A DNA stretch of 64,000 nt from Amylostereum areolatum (GCA_012932865.1 SAXG01000016.1:682001-746000); one strand, 5' to 3'; counted from the stretch's first letter, positions 1 to 12,480 are shown. Program-made: numbers and translations. The notes: generated by a model not told the origin, from the sequence alone.

Positions 1-285
1 GATCCCGGATACAGCATGCGAAGCCAGCCCTGCGCTTGTTTGACTGTGATACTCTCACTGGGGTCATGCAGCGTCGAGTTTATAGCTAAAACCGGGACAA
101 GTCAGTTGGATGCCGAGCCTATCAACTAGGAGTGTTCCGTCCTTACCTCCTACTAACATGGCGTGGGGTGTGGTGGGACAGAAAATGAAGGTGTCGAAGC
201 TCTTCTTGCGAGACCAGTTCGAGAGGATGTGGCCATGGGTTGTAAGAGAAGACGGGACGGCGTTCTGGGTATCCGAGTTTGACAT
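1..285 (-). CDS. HNH-family protein, 5' part (copy D), runs off left edge
   Basis: Exons complement(147..285) and complement(<1..85), with ATG at 285 and a 61-nt GTAAGG/TTTTAG intron. I recognise it by comparison with the complete copy at 26747-28131: exon 1 shows the same HGH(I/V)LSN and SFDTFIF motifs ending in VGG at the donor, and exon 2 carries SITVKQAQGWLRMLYPG, matching the same block in the other copies. The HNH nuclease region itself lies outside the window. No stop or frameshift is seen in the visible part. Function beyond a probable HNH-type nuclease fold is unknown; in fungi these proteins form large uncharacterised families. Confidence 0.6.
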
Positions 286-1695
286 GTGGCGCGGTCGATA
301 GGTGAAGGCGATGTTAGACGCAACGGGATGATTGCGATGGTCTCGAATACTGTGAGCCAGAGATGTCGATGAGGAGTTGAAATGTGTTCAGCGTACAGGT
401 TTGAGAATGCCACGTCGAAAGTCGTCGGCGTGTGCAAACGTGTTGGTCCCTGTTGGTCCTATCTCCGGAGTCGGGCGCCGACTCCCGAGTCAATGCAGAC
501 CAGATGGCTTTCGGACGTTCTCAAGTACTACTTACCGCTCCCACCATTTGTTTGAGTCAGTTCTAGACAAGTTTGCCCTTCTTGTGGGTGAGATTTTGAC
601 ATGTCATTGTTCCAATTGTTTAGTACGTTCATCTGCAGGCGTCGGGTGATATTGTGTCTCTGGTGTGAGCATGCCCGTCGGTGTAAGTGTAGAGTAAACA
701 TAAGTATCATCATACATACACAGCGTCACAGTCCTCGCCTACCACCATCCCCACTTACCTCCATACTCGCTCCTCATCACCTGATATTTGTATGCCAACC
801 GCGGCCCTGGCCAGATACACCACTGCACATCCGCGACCCGACGTACGACCTGCATCCCAAACAGCGCCCGCTCCCACGTCGTGCCATTAATTCCTCTGTT
901 GAAAAACGCGGGCCTTCCCCCGAAGAACGTCGCGCCCAAGCCGGTGGAGGACGGGTGGAGGAACTGTCGCGGGTGTAGGGTCCAGTGGTGTCAGGTCGGA
1001 TGAGGAGCGGGAACTAGCCAAAGAGCTTGCGCACCAAGAAAAGAACGCCATATTAACTGGAATGTGGAGGGAAAATTCCGAGGGGTGCTTCATGACTAGA
1101 TTGAAGAGCCTGGCCGCACCACTGGGACAACCCAGAGCCTGAGCGACTTCCGAGTACAAGACCGTGAGCGCGACTGACATGGCGAAAACAAAGGAAGACG
1201 CACCGTGAATAGCCTCGCTTTATACTGCGACATTAACAGCGGAGCATCAAGTGAGTGTGGTGAGAGTTGCATGAGTTCGTTCAGTGCATTGAAGGGCCCG
1301 GGTCGGAGGTCGGAAGCGGACTCGCGGCGAAACTCGTTTTGCAGCGGTTCTTCCAGAGTCTGAATATAACACGGTCCCGTTGGCTTGCACGATATATATA
1401 GATAGGTCAGCGATGGGAGACACGGCCAGCGAGCTTGCTGTGTACAAGGCCAAGTTCATTTAAGCCTAATAAGTTAGCAGGTTACGATTTTTGCCTTGAC
1501 GGACACGTGATGGGAAATCAAGTTGCGTGCAGCAACTGCGGCGGTCCGGCTTGTGCGGCTGCCAGCGCTGAGCGAACGACTCCCATCTTTCAAGTTGCTC
1601 CCGTCATCTCACGTCCCGACCCAGCGACTGTCCCTTCTCACAAACCCCTCAGACGATGCATTGTTTTTGATTCTATCCCGAAGTCTGACAGGCAC
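286..1695. other. No supported gene
   Basis: About 1.4 kb with only short open frames. On the minus strand 745-939 there is an exon-like stretch that ends in a GTAAGT donor and reads like protein (it contains WCIWPGPRLAYKYQ), and 887-1180 has another weak one; I cannot join or name them. From about 1490 the DNA is similar to 29463-29656, the upstream region of HNH copy C. Confidence 0.4.
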
Positions 1696-2075
1696 ATGTC
1701 AAAATCGAACTTCTACAAACCCGTACCCACCCGTACCCACCCCTACCCACCCACGGCCACGTCCTCTCGAACAGGTCTCGCGAGAACAACTTCAACACCT
1801 TCATTTTCTTGCCCGCCACGCCCTTTGCCGAATTGGCAGGAGGTAAGAAGCTGAAGTCCACCAACACTCTTCGGCACTCGACTGACTCGTCCATCAGTCA
1901 TAAGCTCAGCTTTGAATGACCCTCAGGGCATCACGGTCAAACGAGTGAAGGGATGAATCCGCTTGTTGTATCCAAAGACCTTTAGACGTCCAGATTTCGA
2001 GATTTACCCCGCAGATGTCACACAGTTCGCTCATGGGCCCTGTGCTGTGGCGGCATTGAAAGCCATGCGGGTAAG
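1696..2075 (+). pseudogene. Decayed 5' fragment of HNH-family gene (copy A)
   Basis: Closely similar to exons 1-2 of copy C (29657 onward), including the ATG, the intron donor after the GG codons and the downstream ITVKRVKG block. It is broken in two visible ways: a short tandem insertion of a CCCACCCGTA-type unit near 1722-1750 shifts the frame relative to copies B-D, and the conserved Trp after VKG is a TGA stop. After about 2058 it runs into the dispersed repeat also seen at 33096. The HNH half is absent. Confidence 0.65.
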
Positions 2076-2440
2076 CATGTAAGTCGGGGCGGGAGAAGTG
2101 CAACGACACGACTCGACGTCGTGCGGTCTGTTCGCCGGCCTTGGCCGTGTGTACTTTCCAAGCGTTCCGCACCGCGAGGAGGAGCGAACGGGGTGCGTCG
2201 CAGACTGCATTGGACCTCGAACGCCAAGCGCGTAACTTTGTTTTCCCCCCCCTCAGACTCCAGAGGGTCGGACATTACCAAGTTCCAACAATGGGCCGAT
2301 TATCAGATAAAGCCCCCGCCCCCCTCGACACCGGTGGGACCTGGCGGAACCGTCTCCCCGGACAAGAGGGAGGCAAGATCCGAGATCGGGACACCCACTT
2401 GTCTTCCATCTACTAGGGTACGAGTGTCCGGGGTCCCCAC
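2050..2440 (+). repeat. Dispersed GC-rich repeat, copy 1
   Basis: Nearly the same sequence as 33096-33430, from the shared GCATTGAAAGCCATGCGG to the CTCCCCGGAC end. It includes an exact ATCAGATAA at 2302-2310. The end of the unit (2355-2377) is found in inverted orientation near 16085-16105. It probably spreads with, or as part of, another mobile unit; no coding capacity is seen. Confidence 0.6.
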
Positions 2441-2589
2441 TCACGTCTTTTACCGCGTAAACCCGTTGGTTTTGCTGTAGTACTATAAATATGTATGTAA
2501 ACCTGGATAAAAAAGCGCAGAGGATATCTTGAGTAATTTACTGGGACTTTGCGACGCTCGTCGCATGTTTTGCGGATCGAGGATGCATA

Positions 2590-2658
2590 CAGCCGTTTGC
2601 ATAACCGACTGGAATCCGCGCGTCGAGAAACTTGTTTGTCAGAGCCAAACATTGCCTT
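2590..2658 (+). repeat. Left terminal inverted repeat (69 bp)
   Basis: Perfect reverse complement of 6542-6610. Preceded by TA. The transposase ATG is 81 bp further in. Confidence 0.85.
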
Positions 2659-2738
2659 TTCGGGAAATCACGTCTGCTGCGGGAGTGACAGCTGTGCGTC
2701 GCGAGGTCAGCTTTGCAGTGTCTTGAGTCCTGACCGCA

Positions 2739-3830
2739 ATGGCACCTCCCCTTAACCCTCAACTTCGAGAACGCATTGTCGAATGGCGGGAGCGTTTTAC
2801 AGTCTCCGAGATCACTGAACTCGCGCAGTGCTCAAAAAGCACAGTCTATGAAATCCTCCGCCTTTATCGCGAGACAGGTTCAGTGCATAGTCCCCATGGA
2901 CTGTTGTCCCATGGCCGCTCCCGCATCCTTTCATTTGGAGAGCTCACATCCATCAACTCCTGGTTGGTCCAAGAGCCAGCAATGTTTCTTGACGAGATTC
3001 AAGACCGTCTTGACAAGGAGCTCGGAGTGTACGTTTCACTTGCAACCGTCGCCCGCGCTGTTCGCAGCCTTGCTCTCACTCACAAGCGGATATCAAAGGA
3101 GGCATTGGAACGAAACGATGCCGTTCGCGCAATGTGGGATGCAGCTTGGGGGGATATACCCATGGAGAGCATAGTCTGGTTGGATGAATCTGGGGTGGAT
3201 GATCGGGCACATCAGCGGACAATGGGAAGGGCACCACTGGGATCTGCATGCGTCCGCCGTGACCTGTTCTTCCATGGCACACGCCTGACAATGCTCCCAG
3301 TGCTCTCCTGTGATGGGATCATTGCTTTGGATCTTCTCGAAGGATCAGTCAACCGTGAGAGGTTCCTCCATTTTCTGCGGGAGGATGTTGTACGCTTCAA
3401 TTTCTTCTGGATGTCTGTGTCATGCTTATGCCTGTGTTGTGCTCATATAGGCACCCCTTCTCAACTCATATACTCCAGACAATCCAAGCCGTAATTCTGT
3501 GGTAGTCATGGATAATGTTGCCTTTCATCATGGAGACGAAGTGCGGGAGATCATTGAGAATGACTGTGGTGCGTTGTGCTGTCTGAAAGCTCCGGCTTCA
3601 AGGTATACTAACCAGTTTTAATGACAGGTGCAAAGCTTATATACCTACCACCATACTCCCCCGACATGAATCCCATCGAGCAAGCTTTCAGTAGTATCAA
3701 AGCCTTCTTGCGCCGTAATGAAAGCCACTTCACTGGACCTCACATGCGCGCTGAACTCATCCATCTTGCTATGGAAGAAATAACGAATGAAGATGCCATT
3801 GGCTGGATTACAAACTGCGGGTATTCGTAA
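2739..3830 (+). CDS. Tc1/mariner-like DDE transposase
   Basis: Exons 2739..3389, 3451..3568, 3628..3830; 323 aa, with introns of 61 and 59 nt that preserve frame. The N-terminal ~110 residues are a helix-turn-helix (paired-like/HTH_Tnp type; motif [10 protein letters not shown] near residues 29-38). The DDE domain shows VWLDESGVD (Asp149), VVVMDN (Asp238) and [11 protein letters not shown] (Glu274), giving a D..D35E arrangement, so all catalytic acids are present. It would cut and paste the element by binding the terminal inverted repeats and inserting at TA. ATG at 2739 is the first in frame and gives the normal family start. Intact, so probably able to act. Confidence 0.9.
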
Positions 3831-3996
3831 AGTAGGTAACGAACGTGGGGTAGATGTATGGACAGAGGTGATTATGCGACAGATGAGGGAGTAGTAGGTT
3901 AGCGGAAGGTTATGCAGTGTAGTAAAGAGTGGGGGGTCAGGACAGCATGGTGTATGTACAGAAAATATTAGGCAACATTATAAAGGTTCGAGAAAC

Positions 3997-6043
3997 TCAC
4001 TTATCCCCGAAGACATCGTACTCTGAAAAGAGAGACCGTACATAGTCTTTCTTCATGCGTAAACGCCTAGAGAATTGCTCTGCGGATGCAACGAGAACTC
4101 TCAGGCTATCGCTATCACCCCCGGTGAGTGACACCAAGGTGTCAAGGTCTAGCGAGGGCAAGGTTTCAAGGGTGATCTCCGCCGAAACAAGCATGGAGTG
4201 GTACTGCAACAGGTCATGTCCATCACGTTCAAGGATAGTGAGGAAAAAGTAATATAACTCATCCTGACGCCGAGGCATAGGAGAGAAAGGCAGGGCAGGA
4301 GGCGGTGCTGGAGATAACATGGAAGCGGGGGTCGCCGATGAACCTGCGGCGGAGGGAAGGGGAGGCGGAGAAATGCCGAGAACAGCAGATATCATAGCAC
4401 TTTGTTGATTGACGAGGCCAGCGATGACGGGGACAAGAGCGGTGGCGGCATCTGTGGGTGCAGCGGGTGTGGCGGTAGGTGTCATCACAGAATGTGGGCC
4501 TGAACGTCCACGGGCCTTGTGCGGGCGCAGACGACCATCGCGCACGCCATCAAACTCCTCAGTATTAGGAGGGTACTTGACAGTCGTTTCTTTCGCATCC
4601 TATCGAGATAGAGAAGGTCAGTACAGCATTGATCATATTCACAGAGGCTACTCACAACAGCGGATGCCCAACGCTTCAATCGCTTCCGATTAAGGCCAAT
4701 GTGTCCATCTTGGGTTGGATAACAGAAGCCTTGCTCGTTGTGCTCGCCGCGATGCTTGTCACACTTGTACATTTCCTTCAGCTCGAGAATGATAGTACCC
4801 TGACGCTTGATCGAGTCAGAGTACGAGTCCGTGTTTGGAACCTGAGAAATACAATAAGTTTGGCAGGTTCATTAAATATACGTGCAGGCTTACCTCGGTT
4901 CCAGCACACGTTGGTCCGAGTTCCTTGTCGTGCTGGAGCACGGCATCAAACGGCTACAAGTCCCAATATTAGTCAAAGCAGAAGAACAGGGATGAAACCA
5001 CATACACGCTTGCGCAGCCGGAAAGCCTCCATGGCGTCAAGGTCAAGTTCGATGTAGACATCACGAGGCCGTTTACGGAGTAAGGCCTCCCGAATTGCGA
5101 ACCAGTCTTCATCTGAATCGACACTTGATGCATCACCCTTGCTGCAGGTAACAGAACGTTTAGGTATATGTTTGTATAACAATAGACGGAACAACTTACT
5201 TGACACCAGTCCAACGAATCTTGAAGGGTACGTTGATGGAGAACTGCCCATCCAACCCATGGATACGAAGGCCTTCAGCTACGAGAGACTCACGCGGAGT
5301 ACTCGGGGTGATAGCGACAGTGGTGACCTTCGTGTCGTGAGTCCTCTTTGAACTCGCAGAGCTCTTGCCCTTCGCGGAACGTGGCACAGCCGGGGTGTAA
5401 TAGACAGTGTAATGTGTGGTGTAGCCTGCAGGTAATTGGTCAGTATGCTCATTGTTAATGAAGAATGGATCAACGCACGGTCATTCGATGACGACGCAGC
5501 AGATCCTGGGGCGGAGGGTAGAAACCCAATGGCATCGCTTGTGTTCCCAGCCAAGGGAGTGCCGGAGTTAGCCTGGAGGGCGACTGGTGCCGACTGTTGA
5601 GGCATAGGTGGAGGCGGCGGCGGCAACTGTGGGCCTGGAGGTGGTGGTGGTGGCAGCGGCAGGCCTGGGGGCGGCGGAACTGGGGGCAGCGGAACTCGAG
5701 GTAGTGAGGCGAGCGTTGGGGCAACTACTCCGGGGTTGGCAGCCTGCCATCGTGCCGTCAACATATCGAGAACACGACGTTGATCTTGAGGCGACAGGCG
5801 CGCGAAGCCGGCTTGTCGCGACTCCTCCATCTCATCTTGGGATGTGTAGAATTGAGGAGGATTGACCGCTCCATCTAGAGAAAGTCAGCACCGCACACAA
5901 ACTCTACTGGTACGTAACGTACCAATCCCTCCCGGGTTCACAAGCCAGTGGATCGACACAGGTCGGGGAGCCTGCGGGTGTCGATAAGGAACGAATCGCG
6001 GTGTCAAAGGACGAGACGGTCCACGAGGGTCTGGAGAGGACAT
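3997..6043 (-). CDS. Unknown 575-aa proline-rich protein inside the Tc1-type element
   Basis: Complement(join(3997..4599,4656..4841,4894..4953,5006..5141,5200..5425,5479..5874,5923..6043)). Seven exons with short GT-AG introns all keep frame, giving 575 aa with no stops, strong evidence of a functional gene. Seen features: an N-terminal 40-aa exon; a Pro-rich linker (runs of PPPPP, residues ~75-120); a basic segment with KGKSSASSKRTHD; a Cys/His cluster (MYKCDKHRGEHNEQGFCYP) that could bind zinc; and a C-terminal helical block with DELYYFFLTILERDG. I do not recognise the family. Its place between the inverted repeats, convergent with the transposase, suggests a DNA-binding or regulatory accessory protein of the transposon, or cargo; that is inference. 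Confidence 0.75.
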
Positions 6044-6541
6044 GAGGGAGGGAGCGGGAAAAAGATGGGGATGGAACTCACAAGCTCAAAACCCGAGGCT
6101 TTTTATCATCTTCGCCAACTTCACCGCAACTTCGCCGTGCTCCTGTCATCCACCAGAATCCCACCCTCGTTGTTGCCCTTCAATCATGCGCAGTTTTGGT
6201 TTCTAGAGAGATCCAAATTAAGTGTAAGCATCCAAGACCACGAGGGGGACGTCTCCGAGGCTCCCGACTCCTCACTCACCGAGTATCCAAGCAACAAGGG
6301 TGGTTTGTGCTCGTTGTTGAGGTTTTTCAGGGTATTGAAGGCTTCTAGGCCAGCTATGAGGAGTTTTCATGACTCCCGAAGCCCGACACGGAGAGTGTTG
6401 ATCACTCTGGAGAGGTCATTTGGGTGGAAAGTAGATGGAACATGTCGTCAATGGTCATCGCAAAGATCAGGAAGCCCGCTCCTGAACAGCACGAAGTCAC
6501 AAATGAGTCACTGCGTGACGAATGTGATAAGCACTCCCAAT

Positions 6542-6610
6542 AAGGCAATGTTTGGCTCTGACAAACAAGTTTCTCGACGCGCGGATTCCAGTCGGTTATG
6601 CAAACGGCTG
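6542..6610 (-). repeat. Right terminal inverted repeat (69 bp)
   Basis: Perfect reverse complement of 2590-2658 and followed by TA. The 500 bp between it and the ATG at 6043 must hold the promoter of the 575-aa gene. Confidence 0.85.
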
Positions 6611-6935
6611 TATATCGAGGCGGAAGTCTCGTTTGGACCAAGGCATTGTGCACGTGATCGCTCAGAACGCGCTCGCGGCTTTGTTGATCGCTTGCTTCTC
6701 ACCACGGCCTCGCAATCGTTCATCGACTCCCAACTCCCGCTAGCTTGCGTTTCGACAGCGCGTGTCCCAAGAACCGACGATACGGGACGGCTTGGAGGAG
6801 AATGGTCCTAGAGAATTGATGGTATTGGTGACTAGGTATGTGGCACTACATTTTCTCGTGCACTACTATTCAGACTCGCGAGGATGTAGGATGTATTTAT
6901 TTTTGCCGCCGTTCCTATACTTTATCGCCTTCGTA

Positions 6936-9900
6936 ATGTGGCCATTCCTATCTCCTGGTCACCCAGAAAATCTGTCCAGTGATGATGAACAACACCATGG
7001 CCCTTCTCGAGCGTCCTCGGTCCAGCCCCTCATCCCTGATGTCTTCGCTCTCCAACCGTCCTTGTCCCCTGGGTCAATATTCTCGATATCCACAAGCATT
7101 CACTCACCCCGCTCATCCGCATTTATCCATCATTCCGCCACATCCTCAACATTCGGGTCACCCTTCTCGCCTCCATTTCTCGCACCCGACTCTATTCACA
7201 CCACCCGCAACGACAACTCAAATTGGACCTTCGACACGGCACTCTCAAACAATGTTCCTTCGACCCCTGCACCTTTCGGTGCCTATGATTCCGACGTCTT
7301 TGGACTTGTCGGTTTTACAACCCCCTCACCGTCCGGATCAGCGCCTTCCGTGTCCGTCCTTTCTCAGGGTGCGGGTGCGATTAACCCGGCCAACGTTCTG
7401 TGGGATAAAAACGGGCGAAATGGGGCCTGGAGGATCAAGTGCAATCTTTGTGGTGAATGGGTTGGCACGAGCGCGACATCCGCGACACGACCAACCAACA
7501 TACGCTCGCTGGTGACGCATCAAAATGGTAAACGCTGCCGACCGGATTCTCGTCGAGTCACGGAGCAGCGTGCAGTTTTGCAAGAGACGCGGGCAGCTCG
7601 CGCGGCTGCTTTCCCAAGGCCGGCGACGCCTGACACAGTGCCTCCGCGACCGGCCACGGCGCCGCTAGACTCACCATCCAAGTGCCATGTTCCACCCGAC
7701 TCACGTTTCAGGATTCGTACGCCGTCCAAGTACAGAGCACATGAGTACGCATACGCGTAAGTGTTTCACGCATATGGATGGTGTATCGAGACCGACAATA
7801 TCATGCAGAGAGACATCTGCAGGTTCCGATGTCGAGACAAGTGACGACTCCGACGCACCCCCCCCCCCTCGCCTTCCCCAAGCTCTCGTCCACTCGCTCC
7901 GGTTACGCACTCCCCGTCGGCCCCCTCTATGTTTTCAGAAGTCCATAGGATGGCGAGCCTGCCTCGGATTCCTGCGCACGAATTAACTCCAAGGTCCTCG
8001 CTGGCAAGCTCAACGCCTGGCAGACTTCCGCTGGCTACAAGTCTACCTACCCATGGATGCCCAGGGGTTCTCCTTACATGGCCGCACGCAAACTTTTGGG
8101 AAACATACCCATTTCAACGACACGGTGACCCCTTCATCAAACTTGGTTACAAAATCTGCGCACTTTCCGAAGACGACGGACTCACAACAACGTGTCGTGT
8201 ACGCGCAAACGGCTGCTCTGGATCGGAAGATGCGGTGACATGTGGGGCTTGCAACGAAGTGACAGAGATGGTGGATCATCTAGCAGACATGGCGACCTGC
8301 GCAGAGTCTCGGACGCGGCACAAATACCTCAATCACAAGCAACTTCGTGAACTACTCAGCCAGCGGGACGCCGTGGTGAATACCTGGAAGCTCAAGGTAG
8401 GGGATTGTCCCTCGTTTGGTATCGCACCAGCTGACATCATCTCAGTCCTTAAATCTTGGCCGCCGTGTGGCCCGCCTCGTGTCCAAACTCGATGATGCGC
8501 GCCGCTTCGTAATGGCGGTTGCTTCGGGGGATGTTCCACGCTTGCAGCAGCTGGTTCGTCAAGGCTTGAAGGAACACGCGGCCCTGCCTGCGATCATTGG
8601 GCGCATTGAGGCGGCTGTGGAGGGCGTATACACAGCGCGAGGATACACGGATCAGGACCTCGACATTGCGTTGATGGTTCTGCGTCTGGGTGGACGTAAA
8701 CTCCTCTACGCCATGAACCGATACATCGCCTTGCCCTCCATTCGATCCCTCCGTTGCGCACACTCTTTCATCAAGCTGATGCCTAGTCTGGGTTTTCCGT
8801 CAACAGACGAGATCAAGTACAATATGGAATCAATCTTTTCACCTCGCACGTCTGGCCTCGAACCCACACGGCCATACCACGCCGGAATGTCTGTCCTTTG
8901 GGACGAGATCAATGAGGAGAATGCGGCCTGCTATCTAGAGCACCTTGATGCGGTCGGTGGCTTATGTCGCGAGCACTCCCACAATGTCAATCTATGCCTC
9001 AACACCTTCGAGAATGCTGTTACGATTGCTGAGGCTCTTGCGGATGGCACGGTTCACTATGGCAAGGAGGCATCTGTGGTCGCGATGGCCTCGTTTGGCA
9101 AGACACTTCGGGGCGCATTTCCGGTAGTCATATCACCGACGTGCAAGCGCGAGAAGTCGGCAGATTCATGGAGGCTACTTGAGAATGTATGCTCTGCATG
9201 GAAAGCCGTCGGCGAACACTGGTTTGGTCCAATCTGGTCATTTGCTTCAGATGGCGACGCAGGTCGACGAGCCATGGTTTACGATAATTTCCTCAAGTAC
9301 CCCATTCACGCTGGCCACCACCTCTTCCAGTACATTGGACGGCTGCCTGGGCTTAACCTGATGGTCGGCGATGGCGATATTACAGCTACGTTCGATTGGA
9401 AACACGAGATCAAGAGTATGTATCAAGTGTCCTATGCATTGTCGAACATCACTCACTGCATTGTGTAGGAATCGCACGACTGCTTCGTTCCGTGGAAGGA
9501 ATCCTTGTTGGACGGGTGGTCCTCAACTACAGTGTCTTCAAAACCCATCTACTTCGTACTGGCCACTCGGAAAGCGAGGTCGTCGGCCTTCTCAACCCTG
9601 CCGACTCCCAGGATGTCCCGCGCGCCATCGACCTCATCAATGCCATTCACTCCGTCGCCTCCGCTCCCCTCACTGGTTGTACCCCGACCGAACGTCTTGA
9701 AGCAGCCCATATCGCAGTGGTCGGGAAAATGATGGCGTCGTTTATGCATGCATTCATCATGCCGCATTTCAGTCTGACGGACCAGGTCATCGCGCTAAGC
9801 ACCTACGCGCATATGGCATTCGCACTCTTCCGCGATAATCGAATCAACTTCATGCCATATCAACTATATGGAGACACACAGACGACGGTGAAGGATGTCA

Positions 9901-12051
9901 TCATCTCGATTGCGAAGCAACTGTCGTTGGACGGTACACAGCCATTTTATCTGTTCTGGACAGGAGACGATCGCCTTGAGGTTTTATTCGGAGTGCTTCG
10001 CATGATGGGCGGCCACAACCCAAACTTCACTTTCACGCAGTTGACGGATCGTATTGCAGCAGCGATGGAGCTCGATGGGGTATTCTCGAGACATCCACAC
10101 CTTGCCCAAGGTCACAGACGCCTCAAGGTCACACGCACCGAGAAGGCTGACCACTTAAACCCCGAATCTTGGTTAGGCAATGTCATCGCAAACAGTGTGG
10201 ACCTTCCTTCAGCCTGGCGCAAGGGCCGTGATGCAGCGGTCGACGCACTCGCCCCAATTGATTTGCATCCCGACTTTGAAGCTCTTTTCGACTCGGCACG
10301 CGTATGTGACATGCTGAAACCATTCGGCGACGGCAAATATCCTGGCACGTCCACCAGTGCTCCCGACCCGACAGAAGAAGTCTCACTGCCATGTTGGAAC
10401 CCGCCGACGAACGAGAATGCGCTTGACCAGTGTGTCATACTGGATGCTAGTTCTCCCCAGCCCCTTGCACCGCAAACACCGGCCACATTCCTTTCACCCA
10501 CCAATCCGTTGTCTCCTGAGGCTACGGTGGATGTTGTGCATGATGTTGATGCAACACTGGAAGATGCACTCGATCCGCTTGAGGAGCACCAACTCCCGTC
10601 ATCCTTGCAACCTGCCGAGCGAACACCATGGCTTGTCGGTGACGAAGACGAAACTCAAGGTGGTCGCATGCATAAGACCACTGTTTGTCGGCGCATCATC
10701 ACCCCCGATTTCATTCGCAAACCTCACGAACGGTTGTGGCGTGTTCGGGACTACTCATATGATCTCAAACCCCGTATTTCGCATTCAGGGGATGTCGTGG
10801 ATGCTGATGCATTCTTGGTGCATGATCTTTTCACCACCCTCGTTCGGTGTAGTTCCACTGTGTCGTTGGCAGTCCTCAAATGCATCGCAATTGAGGAGAA
10901 AGGTATCCGCGTCGACCGTGTCAAAATACAAGCCTTGCCCCTCGAGACGGCCGCAATATTCCTCACTGGCCAAGTTCTTCATCTTGCCGCTGTCCCACCC
11001 AGTGTCGAAATGGATATAGATCCTAGTGATCAATCTTTCAATGCCACCATGCCTCTGAATGAGGCCAATGACCCGCACTGGTTTTGGGATGGTCATTTCG
11101 TCAAGTTTGCAGTCGAGGGCCCGCATATCAACTTGACTGGCAAAAGTGCTAGGAAGACATTGGCGCTTCGTATCTCTAGTCAACTATGTGAATCTATCAA
11201 CCCGCCTCTTGTTCCCCAACCCAATCCATCCCCGAGTAATCAACTCCCTGATATGACATGGCAATTTCGTGGGGATGATATGGCTCTGCTTATCGAGCAC
11301 CTCTGGGAACTTGTGTCGTCGAAGAAGTTGTTCAAGCTCCTTCCAAACTTCCGCGAAAATGATGAATTCCCTTATCGGTCTCTGCTAGCAGGTACACGCA
11401 AAGGTACGAGTGTCTTGTATCCAACCATCTCATCTGCATGTGCTCATTAAGAATCTAGTCAACCTTGAATCTATCCCGGGATCTCGGCACTTTGAGACGT
11501 TGACTGCTGTCCAGCCAACATCTTTTTTGTGCTATCAGTGCGGCAAGGTCATGGACCCTAAGCGTGCTCGACCTCATGTTGGGGAACACATCCTACGAAT
11601 GCTACGGGGGGAAGTAGATCAGGTTATCCACCCGGTCAGCCAGCTCGTTTCCGGCCCTTGCTGTTGGCTTGCTAACATCGACTTCTACTAGATCTCTGGC
11701 CCTGACCCGTGTGGCTTTTGCGGGCGTACCGACGACCCTCGGTGCCGTCAAGTCTTTCTTACAAAATCATCTCAAGTAATCTCCGAGTGCCCCCATTCTG
11801 TTAAATTTCAGTATCGACAGGCCCAGGTTTCGACAGACTCCTCCCCATCCACGAACATTCCAATCTTATGTGATCTCCCGGGTTGCACACGCGTGGTCAA
11901 CGGGAACTCATCTGCAATATGGAAATATAACATGCCACAGCACATTCATGTCCATCATCCCGGCTTCTCTACGGGAGGTTTACTTGACGGTGCCCCACTA
12001 CCTGACACCATGGTCTTGAACACATCAGGGATCCTACCCCCTAGTTATTGA
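6936..12051 (+). CDS. Very large P-element/THAP9-like transposase-type gene, with a probable frameshift
   Basis: Model: 6936..7756, 7809..8396, 8446..9415, 9469..11403, 11459..11622, 11692..12051, about 1,600 aa. All junctions keep frame except inside exon 2, where a C11 run at 7858-7868 separates two good reading frames (one C too few, or two too many). N-terminal zinc site CNLCGEWV..H..C; a second Cys cluster in exon 2 (CRVRANGCSG, TCGAC); C-terminal CYQCGKVMD, CGFCGRTDDPRC and CDLPGCTRVV with His-rich tails. The middle has SFASDGDAGRRAM, then FDWKHEIKRIARLLR, then TGDDRLEVLFGVLRMMGG, the same order as the DQG, FDxxHLxKxxRN and SQDxLExFFGxIRxxGG motifs of P-element/THAP9 transposases (RNase H fold). 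That family link is my inference. Could be a domesticated or dying transposase. No terminal repeats found. Confidence 0.65.
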
Positions 12052-12480
12052 AGGTAATTGACCGTAATTGTGCTCAGTTACCATCAATTACCGTCAGTTA
12101 CTGGAAGTTGGTAATTATAGCAAATTACGTAGGTCAGCCTGAGTTATTATTTTTACTTGAGCATAGTTACTTGTTATTGATTCAATTACCTTCAATTACC
12201 ATCCCAAACACCCCTAGAATGAGGCAGGTAGCCACAGTAAGTAAAGGTAATTGCAGACTATAGACATCTATTTGCTTGCCAATTATCAGGCTTATATAAA
12301 CAAAATTATCAACAGCTTTATAATGCTCAAACAAATATATTTAATTCATAAAGTAAAGTACAAAGTATTATTACATAATCAAAGTCAAGGACGAATAGAT
12401 CCCGACACTGCCGAAACAGGAAGGCATGACTGAAAAGAATGAGGTCAGCAAGATGGACACAATTGAAATATGACATCAAC
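12048..12480. repeat. AT-rich fold-back sequence at the end of the large gene
   Basis: Strongly AT-rich against a GC-rich background. 12048-12210 carries repeated GGTAATTG and its complement CAATTACC at both ends, so it can fold back. CCCCTAG is found just before it (12039-12045) and just after it (about 12211-12217), a possible 7-bp target duplication. The stop codon of the large gene lies in its first bases, so it may have truncated that gene. The rest to 12480 is AT-rich without a recognisable gene. Confidence 0.4.

Larger units (their letters stand above)
2590..6610. mobile_element. Tc1/mariner-type DNA transposon carrying two genes
   Basis: A perfect 69-bp inverted repeat (2590-2658 and 6542-6610) begins CAGCCG and is flanked on both outer sides by TA (2588-2589 and 6611-6612), the target duplication of Tc1/mariner elements. 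The 4,021-bp unit contains an intact DDE transposase (plus strand) and a 7-exon gene for an unknown 575-aa protein (minus strand), arranged tail-to-tail with 166 bp between stop codons. All introns keep frame in both genes, so it looks recently active. The call as one element rests on the repeat pair enclosing both genes. Confidence 0.75.
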
